DNA of 64,000 nt, from assembly GCA_023053685.1 (NCBI GenBank), contig JALIGW010000061.1, positions 1,692,001-1,756,000 on the forward strand, given 5' to 3'. The stretch is from Diadophis punctatus similis (lineage: Eukaryota; Chordata; Lepidosauria; Squamata; Dipsadidae). Positions within the stretch are counted from its first letter, which is position 1; every line of letters begins with the position of its first letter. This document shows, in pieces, positions 1 through 9,538 of the stretch. Position numbers and translations under genes: made by a program. Below the pieces are notes generated by a model, which did no database searches, was not told where the DNA came from, and saw nothing but the letters and a program-made list of their open reading frames with translations.

Positions 1-737
1 CAGCTTCTGTGAATTCAAACTACAATGGAGTGAGGTTTCTTCCCCCAGATACTCACAGGTCTCAGCCAGGAACTCCACCCCCAGCTTCTGTAAATTCAAA
101 CTACAATGGAGTGAGGTTTTTTTCCCCAGATACTCACAGGTCTCAGCCAGGAACTCCACCCCCAGCTTCTGTGAATTCAAACTACAATGAAGTGAGGTTT
201 TTTCCCCAGATACTCACAGGTCTCAGCCAGGAACTCCACGCCAAGCTTCTGTGAATTCATACTACAATGTAGTGAGGTTTCTTCCCCCAGATACTCACAG
301 GTCTCAGCCAGGAACTCCACCCCCAGCTTCTGTGAATTCAAACTACAATGGAGTGAGGTTTTTTTCCCCAGATACACACCTGTCTCAACCAGGAACTCCA
401 CCCCCAGCTTCTGTGAATTGAAACTACAATGCAGTGAGGTTTTTTTTCCCAGATACTCACAGGTCTCAGCCAGGAACTCCACCTCCAGCTTCTGTGAATT
501 CAAACTACAATGCAGCGAGGTTTTTCCCCCCAGATACTCACAAGTCTCACCCAGTAACTACACCAACAGCTTCTGTGAATTCAAACTACAATGGAGTGAG
601 GTTTTGTCCCCCAGATACTCACACGTCTCAGCCAGGAACTCCACCAACAGCTTCTGTGAATTCAAACTACAATGGAGTGAGGTTTTGTCCCCCAGATACT
701 AACAAGTCTCAGCCAGGAACTCCACCCCAGCTTCTGT
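1..737 (+). repeat. HOR tail segment leading into the 15-mer
   Basis: About nine monomers that match the tail of the long HOR near 11.0-11.2 kb, 7.9-8.3 kb and 17.5-17.8 kb. They include a GAAGTG unit, a unit ending CACGCCAAGC (HindIII site at the junction), a unit with AGATACACACCTG, a GAATTG/CAGTG unit, a CAGCG unit with CCCAGTAACTACACC, and two TTTTGTCCCCC units. One unit at about 256-330 pairs GAATTCATAC with a GTAGTG core. It looks like a recombinant between the GAATTCATACTGC type and the GTAGTG type. Confidence 0.8.
2..82 (+). repeat. Representative 81-bp monomer
   Basis: This unit starts at AGCTTCTG and is exactly 81 bp to the next copy. It contains the 8-bp palindrome TGAATTCA (an EcoRI site), the GGAGTG core, the tract TTTCTTCCCCC, AGATACTCACAGG and a CCCCC end. 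It has no CpG. The core base after ACAATG varies among units: GGAGTG is commonest, with CAGTG, CAGCG, GTAGTG and GAAGTG as recurring types. Units with GAATTG or GAAATC in place of GAATTC lack the EcoRI site and often mark HOR boundaries. The phase chosen for the start is arbitrary. Confidence 0.95.
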
Positions 738-1948
738 GAATTGAAACTACAATGCAGTGAGGTTTTTCTCCCAGATACTCACAGGTCTCAACCAAGAACT
801 CCACCCCCAGCTTCTGTGAATTCAAACTACAATGGAGTGAGGTTTTGTTCCCCCAGATACTCACAGGTCTCAGCCAAGAACTCCACCCCCAGCTTCTGTG
901 AATTCAAACTACAATGGAGTGAGGTTTCCCCCCCAGATACTCACAGGTCTCAGCAAGGACCTCCACCCCCAGCTTTTGTGAATTCAAACTACAATGGAGT
1001 GAGGTTTTTCCCCCCAGATACTAACAAGTCTCAGCCAGGAACTCCACCCGCAGCTTCTGTGAATTCAAACTACAATGGAGTGAGGTTTCTTCCCCCAGAT
1101 ACTCACAGGTCTCAGCCAGGAACTCCACCCCCAGTTTCTGTGAATTCAAACTACAATGGAGTGAGGTTTTTTTCCCAGATACTCACAGGTCTCAGCCAGG
1201 AACTCCACCCCCAGCTTCTGTGAATTCAAACTACAATGGAGTGAGGTTTTTTTTCCGAGATACTCACAGGTCTCAGCCAGGAACACCAACCCCAGCTTCT
1301 GTGAATTGAAAATACAATGCAGTGAGGTTTTTCCCCCCAGATACTCACAGGAATCAGCCAGGAACTCCACCCCCAGCTTCTGTGAATTCAAACTACAATG
1401 CAGCGGGGTTTTTCCCCCCAGATACTCACAAGTCTCAGCCAGGAACTCCACCCGCAGCTTCTGTGAATTCAAACTACAATGGAGTGAGGTTTCTTCCCCC
1501 AGATACTCACAGGTCTCAGCCAGGAACTCCATTCCAGCTTCTGTGAATTCAAACTACAATGGAGTGAGGTTTTTACCCCCAGATACTAACAAGTCTCAGC
1601 CAGGAACTCCACCCGCAGCTTCTGTGAATTCAAACTACAATGGAGTGAGGTTTCTTCCCCCGGATACTCACAGGTCTCAGCCAGGAACTCCACGCCCAGC
1701 TTCTGTGAATTCAAACTACAATGTAGTGAGGTTTCTTCCCCCAGATACTCACAGGTCTCAGCCAGGAACTCCACCCCCAGCTTCTGTGAATTCAAACTAC
1801 AATGGAGTGAGGTTTTGTCCCCCAGATACTCACACGTCTCAGCCAGGAACTCCACCAACAGCTTCTGTGAATTCAAACTACAATGGAGTGAGGTTTTGTC
1901 CCCCAGATACTAACAAGTCTCAGCCAGGAACTCCACCCCAGCTTCTGT
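738..1948 (+). repeat. 15-monomer HOR, 1,211 bp, copy 1
   Basis: The unit begins at a GAATTG/CAGTG monomer with tract TTTTTCTCCC and CAACCAAGAAC. It then runs through fourteen more types: TTTTGTTCCCCC; TTTCCCCCCC with CAGCAAGGACC; a CTAACAAG unit; a unit ending CCCCCAGTTTCTG; TTTTTTTCCC; TTTTTTTTCCGAG with AACACCAACC; GAATTGAAAATAC/CAGTG with CAGGAATCAGCC; CAGCGGGG; a unit ending CCATTCCAG; TTTTTACCCCC; a CCCCCGGATAC unit; GTAGTG; and two TTTTGTCCCCC units. The same order returns 1,211 bp downstream. Fifteen times 81 is 1,215, so the unit is four bases short, spread over several monomers. Confidence 0.92.
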
Positions 1949-3563
1949 GAATTGAAACTACAATGCAGTGAGGTTTTTCTCCCAGATACTCACAGGTCTC
2001 AACCAAGAACTCCACCCCCAGCTTCTGTGAATTCAAACTACAATGGAGTGAGGTTTTGTTCCCCCAGATACTCACAGGTCTCAGCCAAGAACTCCACCCC
2101 CAGCTTCTGTGAATTCAAACTACAATGGAGTGAGGTTTCCCCCCCAGATACTCACAGGTCTCAGCAAGGACCTCCACCCCCAGCTTTTGTGAATTCAAAC
2201 TACAATGGAGTGAGGTTTTTCCCCCCAGATACTAACAAGTCTCAGCCAGGAACTCCACCCGCAGCTTCTGTGAATTCAAACTACAATGGAGTGAGGTTTC
2301 TTCCCCCAGATACTCACAGGTCTCAGCCAGGAACTCCACCCCCAGTTTCTGTGAATTCAAACTACAATGGAGTGAGGTTTTTTTCCCAGATACTCACAGG
2401 TCTCAGCCAGGAACTCCACCCCCAGCTTCTGTGAATTCAAACTACAATGGAGTGAGGTTTTTTTTCCGAGATACTCACAGGTCTCAGCCAGGAACACCAA
2501 CCCCAGCTTCTGTGAATTGAAAATACAATGCAGTGAGGTTTTTCCCCCCAGATACTCACAGGAATCAGCCAGGAACTCCACCCCCAGCTTCTGTGAATTC
2601 CATCTACAATGCAGCGGGGTTTTTCCCCCCAGATACTCACAAGTCTCAGCAAGGACCTCCACCCCCAGCTTTTGTGAATTTAAACTACAATGGAGTGAGG
2701 TTTCTTCCCCCAGATACTCACAGGTCTCAGCCAGGAACTCCACTCCAGCTTCTGTGAATTCAAACTACAATGGAGTGAGGTTTTTCCCCCCAGATACTAA
2801 CAAGTCTCAGCCAGGAACTCCACCCGCAGCTTCTGTGAATTCAAACTACAATGGAGTGAGGTTTCTTCCCCCAGATACTCACAGGTCTCAGCCAGGAACT
2901 CCACCCCCAGTTTCTGTGAATTCAAACTACAATGGAGTGAGGTTTTTTTCCCAGATACTCACAGGTCTCAGCCAGGAACTCCACCCCCAGCTTCTGTGAA
3001 TTCAAACTACAATGGAGTGAGGTTTTTTTTCCGAGATACTCACAGGTCTCAGCCAGGAACACCAACCCCAGCTTCTGTGAATTGAAAATACAATGCAGTG
3101 AGGTTATTCCCCCCAGATACTCACAGGAATCAGCCAGGAACTCCACCCCCAGCTTCTGTGAATTCAAACTACAATGCAGCGGGGTTTTTCCCCCCAGATA
3201 CTCACAAGTCTCAGCCAGGAACTCCACCCGCAGCTTCTGTGAATTCAAACTACAATGGAGTGAGGTTTCTTCCCCCAGATACTCACAGGTCTCAGCCAGG
3301 AACTCCATTCCAGCTTCTGTGAATTCAAACTACAATGGAGTGAGGTTTTTACCCCCAGATACTAACAAGTCTCAGCCAGGAACTCCACCCGCAGCTTCTG
3401 TGAATTCAAACTACAATGGAGTGAGGTTTCTTCCCCCGGATACTCACAGGTCTCAGCCAGGAACTCCACGCCCAGCTTCTGTGAATTCAAACTACAATGT
3501 AGTGAGGTTTCTTCCCCCAGATACTCACAGGTCTCAGCCAGGAACTCCACCCCCAGCTTCTGT
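1949..3563 (+). repeat. Two truncated 15-mer copies with internal duplication
   Basis: Starts as a second 15-mer. Near 2,640 a CAGCGGGG unit is joined to CAGCAAGGACC and a GAATTT unit, a combination not found in the regular 15-mer. From about 2,760 the series from the CTAACAAG monomer onward repeats, giving a 565-bp (seven-monomer) offset between matching segments. The second run continues through the GTAGTG unit (monomer 13) and then leaves the 15-mer order. This looks like unequal exchange inside the 15-mer; that is inference from monomer order. Confidence 0.8.
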
Positions 3564-5017
3564 GAATTCAAACTACAATGGAGTGAGGTTTGTTCCCCCA
3601 GATACTCACAGGTCTCAGCCAGGAACTCCACCCCCAGCTTCTGTGAATTCAAACAACAATGGAGTGAGGTTTTTTTCCCCAGATACAAACCTGTCTCAGC
3701 CAGGAACTCCACGCCAAGCTTCTGTGAATTCATATTGCAATGGAGTGAGGTTTTTTAACCCAGAAACTCACAAGTCTCAGCCAGAAACTCCACCCCCAGC
3801 TTCTGTGAATTCAAACAACAATGGAGTGAGGTTTCTTCCCCCAGATACTCACAGGTCTCAGCCAGGAACTCCATTCCAGCTTCTGTGAATTCAAACTACA
3901 ATGGAGTGAGGTTTTTACCCCCAGATACTAACAAGTCTCAGCCAGGAGTTCCACCCGCAGCTTCTGTGAATTCAAACTACAATGGAGTGAGGTTTCTTCC
4001 CCCGGATACTCACAGGTCTCAGCCAGGAACTCCACGCCCAGCTTCTGTGAATTCAAACTACAATGTAGTGAGGTTTCTTCCCCCAGATACTCACAGGTCT
4101 CAGCCAGGAACTCCACCCCCAGCTTCTGTGAATTCAAACTACAATGGAGTGAGGTTTCTTCCCCCAGATACTCACAGGTCTCAGCCAGGAACTCCACCCC
4201 CAGCTTCTGTAAATTCAAACTACAATGGAGTGAGGTTTTTTTCCCCAGATACTCACAGGTCTCAGCCAGGAACTCCACCCCCAGCTTCTGTGTATTCAAA
4301 CTACAATGAAGTGAGGTTTTTTCCCCAGATACTCACAGGTCTCAGCCAGGAACTCCACCCCCAGCTTCTGTGAATTCAAACTGCAATGGAGTGAGGTTTC
4401 TTCCCCCAGATACTCACAGGTCTCAGCCAGGAACTCCACGCCCAGCTTCTGTGAAATCAAACTACAATGTAGTGAGGTTTCTTCCCCCAGAAACTCACAG
4501 GTCTCAGCCAGGAACTCCACCCCCAGCTTCTGTGAATTCAAACTACAATGGAGTGAGGTTTTTTTCCCCAGATACACACCTGTCTCAACCAGGAACTCCA
4601 CCCCCAGCTTCTGTGAATTGAAACTACAATGCAGTGAGGTTTTTTTCCCAGATACTCACAGGTCTCAGCCAGGAACTCCACCTCCAGCTTCTGTGAATTC
4701 AAACTACAATGCAGCGAGGTTTTTCCCCCCAGATACTCACAAGTGTCATCCAGGAACTCCACCCCCAGCTTCTTTGAATTCAAACTACAATGGAGTGAGG
4801 TTTTTTCCCCCAGATACTCACAAGTCTCACCCAGTAACTACACCAACAGCTTCTGTGAATTCAAACTACAATGGAGTGAGGTTTTGTCCCCCAGATACTC
4901 ACACGTCTCAGCCAGGAACTCCACCAACAGCTTCTGTAAATTCAAACTACAATGGAGTGAGGTTTTGTCCCCCAGATACTAACAAGTCTCAGCCAGGAAC
5001 TCCACCCCAGCTTCTGT
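3564..5017 (+). repeat. Irregular long-HOR branch segment
   Basis: After monomer 13 the array takes the alternative branch: TTTGTTCCCCC, a unit with AGATACAAACCTG, a GAATTCATATTGC unit with TTTTTTAACCCAG, and a GAATTCAAACAAC unit. Near 3,885 it jumps back to the TTTTTACCCCC, CCCGGATAC and GTAGTG series. The end from about 4,615 holds a GAATTG/CAGTG unit, a CAGCG unit with AAGTGTCATCC, a CCCAGTAACTACACC unit and two TTTTGTCCCCC units that lead into the next HOR start at 5,018. Confidence 0.75.
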
Positions 5018-6063
5018 GAATTGAAACTACAATGCAGTGAGGTTTTTCTCCCAGATACTCACAGGTCTCAACCAAGAACTCCACCCCCAGCTTCTGTGAA
5101 TTCAAACTACAATGGAGTGAGGTTTTGTTCCCCCAGATACTCACAGGTCTCAGCCAAGAACTCCACCCCCAGCTTTTGTGAATTCAAACTACAATGGAGT
5201 GAGGTTTTCCCCCGATACTCACAGGTCTCAGCCAGGAACTCCACCCCCAGCTTTTGTGAATTCAAACTACAATGGAGTGAGGTTCCCCCCCGATACTCAC
5301 AGGTCTCAGCCAGGAACTCCACCCCCAGCTTCTGTGAAATCAAACTACAATGGAGTGAGGTTTTTTTCCCAGATACTCACAGGTCTCAGCCAGGAACTCC
5401 ACCCCCAGCTTCTGTGAATTGAAACTACAATGCAGTGAGGTTTTGTTCCCCCAGATACTCACGGGTCTCAGCCAAGAACTCCATGGCCAGCTTCTGTGAA
5501 TTCAAACTACAATGGAGTGAGGTTTGTTCCCCCAGATACTCACAGGTATCAGCCAGGTACTCCACCCCAGCTTCTGTGAATTCAAACTACAATGTAGTGA
5601 GGTTTGTTCCCCCAGATACTCACAGATCTCAGCAAGGACCTCCACCCCAGCTTCTGTGAATTGAAACTACAATGCAGTGAGGTTTCTTCCCCCAGATACT
5701 CACAGGTCTCAGCCAGGAACTCCACGCCCAGCTTCTGTGAATTCAAACTACAATGTAGTGAGGTTTGTTCCCCCAGATACTCACAGGTCTCAGCCAGGAA
5801 CTCCACCCCCAGCTTCTGTGAATTCAAACTACAATGGAGTGAGGTTTTTTTCCCCAGATACAAACCTGTCTCAGCCAGGAACTCCACCCCCAGCTTCTTT
5901 GAATTGAAACGACAATGCAGTGAGGTTCCCCCCCCCCCAGATACTCACAGATCTCAGCAAGGACCTCCACCCCCAGCTTTTGTGAATTTAAACTACAATG
6001 GAGTGAGGTTTCTTCCCCCAGATACTCACAGGTCTCAGCCAGGAACTCCACTCCAGCTTTTGT
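5018..6063 (+). repeat. C-rich unit segment with NcoI-marked monomer
   Basis: Begins with the standard HOR-start monomer, then units with tracts TTTTCCCCCGATAC and TTCCCCCCCGATAC, a GAAATC unit, and a GAATTG unit with CTCACGGGTC and CCATGGCCAG (NcoI site at 5,481). Further on are GTATCAGCC, AGATACAAACCTG and a GAATTGAAACGAC unit whose tract has 11 consecutive C at about 5,928-5,938. These C-rich units are one to three bases shorter than the consensus. Equivalent series recur near 13.2-14.0, 15.7-16.5, 22.5-23.5, 41.1-41.8, 44.3-45.1 and 47.4-48.2 kb. Confidence 0.78.
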
Positions 6064-8327
6064 GAATTCAAACTACAATGGAGTGAGGTTTTGTTCCCCC
6101 AGATACTCACAGGTCTCAGCCAAGAACTCCACCCCCAGCTTCTGTGAATTCAAACTACAATGGAGTGAGGTTTCCCCCCCAGATACTCACAGGTCTCAGC
6201 AAGGACCTCCACCCCCAGCTTTTGTGAATTCAAACTACAATGGAGTGAGGTTTTTCCCCCCAGATACTAACAAGTCTCAGCCAGGAACTCCACCCGCAGC
6301 TTCTGTGAATTCAAACTACAATGGAGTGAGGTTTCTTCCCCCAGATACTCACAGGTCTCAGCCAGGAACTCCACCCCCAGTTTCTGTGAATTCAAACTAC
6401 AATGGAGTGAGGTTTTTTTCCCAGATACTCACAGGTCTCAGCCAGGAACTCCACCCCCAGCTTCTGTGAATTCAAACTACAATGGAGTGAGGTTTTTTTT
6501 CCGAGATACTCACAGGTCTCAGCCAGGAACACCAACCCCAGCTTCTGTGAATTGAAAATACAATGCAGTGAGGTTTTTCCCCCCAGATACTCACAGGAAT
6601 CAGCCAGGAACTCCACCCCCAGCTTCTGTGAATTCAAACTACAATGCAGCGGGGTTTTTCCGCCCAGATACTCACAAGTCTCAGCCAGGAACTCCACCCG
6701 CAGCTTCTGTGAATTCAAACTACAATGGAGTGAGGTTTCTTCCCCCAGATACTCACAGGTCTCAGCCAGGAACTCCATTCCAGCTTCTGTGAATTCAAAC
6801 TACAATGGAGTGAGGTTTTTACCCCCAGATACTAACAAGTCTCAGCCAGGAACTCCACCCGCAGCTTCTGTGAATTCAAACTACAATGGAGTGAGGTTTC
6901 TTCCCCCGGATACTCACAGGTCTCAGCCAGGAACTCCACGCCCAGCTTCTGTGAATTCAAACTACAATGTAGTGAGGTTTCTTCCCCCAGATACTCACAG
7001 GTCTCAGCCAGGAACTCCACCCCCAGCTTCTGTGAATTCAAACTACAATGGAGTGAGGTTTGTTCCCCCAGATACTCACAGGTCTCAGCCAGGAACTCCA
7101 CCCCCAGCTTCTGTGAATTCAAACTACAATGGAGTGAGGTTTTTTTCCCCAGATACAAACCTGTCTCAGCCAGGAACTCCACGCCAAGCTTCTGTGAATT
7201 CATACTGCAATGGAGTGAGGTTTTTTAACCCAGAAACTCACAAGTCTCAGCCAGGAACTCCACCCCCAGCTTCTGTGAATTCAAACAACAATGGAGTGAG
7301 GTTTCTTCCCCCAGATACTCACAGGTCTCAGCCAGGAACTCCACTCCAGCTTCTGTGAATTCAAACTACAATGGAGTGAGGTTTTTTCCCCCAGATACTA
7401 ACAAGTCTCAGCCAGGAACTCCACCCGCAGCTTCTGTGAATTCAAACTACAATGGAGTGAGGTTTCTTCCCCCAGATACTCACAGGTCTCAGCCAGGAAC
7501 TCCACGCCAAGCTTCTGTGAATTCATACTGCAATGGAGTGAGGTTTTTTAACCCAGAAACTCACAGGTCTCAGCCAGGAACTCCACCCCCAGCTTCTGTG
7601 AATTCAAACTACAATGAAGTGAGGTTTTGTTCCCCCAGATACTCACAAGTCTCAGCCAGGAACTCCACCCCCAGCTTCTGTGAATTCAAACTACAATGGA
7701 GTGAGGTTTCCTCCCCCAGATACTCACAGGTCTCAGCCAGGAACTGCACTCCAGCTTCTGTGAATTCAAACTACAATGGAGTGAGGTTTCTTCCCCCAGA
7801 TACTCACAGGTCTCAGCCAGGAACTCCACGCACAGCTTCTGTGAAATCAAACTACAATGTAGTGAGGTTTCTTCCCCCAGATACTCACAGGTCTCAGCCA
7901 GGAACTCCACCCCCAGCTTCTGTGAATTCAAACTACAATGGAGTGAGGTTTTTTTTCCCCAGATACACACCTGTCTCAACCAGGAACTCCACCCCCAGCT
8001 TCTGTGAATTGAAACTACAATGCAGTGAGGTTTTTTTCCCAGATACTCACAGGTCTCAGCCAGGAACTCCACCTCCAGCTTCTGTGAATTCAAACTACAA
8101 TGCAGCGAGGTTTTTCCCCCCAGATACTCACAAGTCTCACCCAGTAACTACACCAACAGCTTCTGTGAATTCAAACTACAATGGAGTGAGGTTTTGTCCC
8201 CCAGATACTCACACGTCTCAGCCAGGAACTCCACCAACAGCTTCTGTGAATTCAAACTACAATGGAGTGAGGTTTTGTCCCCCAGATACTAACAAGTCTC
8301 AGCCAGGAACTCCACCCCAGCTTCTGT
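6064..8327 (+). repeat. Long HOR, short form lacking two monomers
   Basis: Runs through monomers 2-13 of the 15-mer order, then the alternative branch (TTTGTTCCCCC, AGATACAAACCTG, CACGCCAAGC, TTTTTTAACCCAG and so on) to the GAATTG start at 8,328. Compared with the fuller branch at 10.9-11.3 kb and 16.7-17.1 kb it lacks two monomers (162 bp), the GTAAATTC unit and the first GAAGTG unit. A unit with CCTCCCCCAG ending GCACTCCAG and a GAAATC/GTAGTG pair precede the tail. Confidence 0.8.
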
Positions 8328-9538
8328 GAATTGAAACTACAATGCAGTGAGGTTTTTCTCCCAGATACTCACAGGTCTCAACCAAGAACTCCACCCCCAG
8401 CTTCTGTGAATTCAAACTACAATGGAGTGAGGTTTTGTTCCCCCAGATACTCACAGGTCTCAGCCAAGAACTCCACCCCCAGCTTCTGTGAATTCAAACT
8501 ACAATGGAGTGAGGTTTCCCCCCCAGATACTCACAGGTCTCAGCAAGGACCTCCACCCCCAGCTTTTGTGAATTCAAACTACAATGGAGTGAGGTTTTTC
8601 CCCCCAGATACTAACAAGTCTCAGCCAGGAACTCCACCCGTAGCTTCTGTGAATTCAAACTACAATGGAGTGAGGTTTCTTCCCCCAGATACTCACAGGT
8701 CTCAGCCAGGAACTCCACCCCCAGTTTCTGTGAATTCAAACTACAATGGAGTGAGGTTTTTTTCCCAGATACTCACAGGTCTCAGCCAGGAACTCCACCC
8801 CCAGCTTCTGTGAATTCAAACTACAATGGAGTGAGGTTTTTTTTCCGAGATACTCACAGGTCTCAGCCAGGAACACCAACCCCAGCTTCTGTGAATTGAA
8901 AATACAATGCAGTGAGGTTTTTCCCCCCAGATACTCACAGGAATCAGCCAGGAACTCCACCCCCAGCTTCTGTGAATTCAAACTACAATGCAGCGGGGTT
9001 TTTCCCCCCAGATACTCACAAGTCTCAGCCAGGAACTCCACCCGCAGCTTCTGTGAATTCAAACTACAATGGAGTGAGGTTTCTTCCCCCAGATACTCAC
9101 AGGTCTCAGCCAGGAACTCCATTCCAGCTTCTGTGAATTCAAACTACAATGGAGTGAGGTTTTTACCCCCAGATACTAACAAGTCTCAGCCAGGAACTCC
9201 ACCCGCAGCTTCTGTGAATTCAAACTACAATGGAGTGAGGTTTCTTCCCCCGGATACTCACAGGTCTCAGCCAGGAACTCCACGCCCAGCTTCTGTGAAT
9301 TCAAACTACAATGTAGTGAGGTTTCTTCCCCCAGATACTCACAGGTCTCAGCCAGGAACTCCACCCCCAGCTTCTGTGAATTCAAACTACAATGGAGTGA
9401 GGTTTTGTCCCCCAGATACTCACACGTCTCAGCCAGGAACTCCACCAACAGCTTCTGTGAATTCAAACTACAATGGAGTGAGGTTTTGTCCCCCAGATAC
9501 TAACAAGTCTCAGCCAGGAACTCCACCCCAGCTTCTGT
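8328..9538 (+). repeat. 15-monomer HOR, 1,211 bp, copy 2
   Basis: Same monomer order and length as the copy at 738. A single visible private change is CCCGTAGC in place of CCCGCAGC near 8,640. It is followed directly by the long HOR, and the 15-mer plus long-HOR pair returns 9,519 bp downstream at 17,847. Confidence 0.92.

Noticed and set aside
5481..5486. CCATGG as a translation start (Kozak-like) site
   Set aside because: The ATG lies in a recurring monomer variant found nine times, with no conserved downstream frame and stops nearby. It is useful only as a repeat marker.
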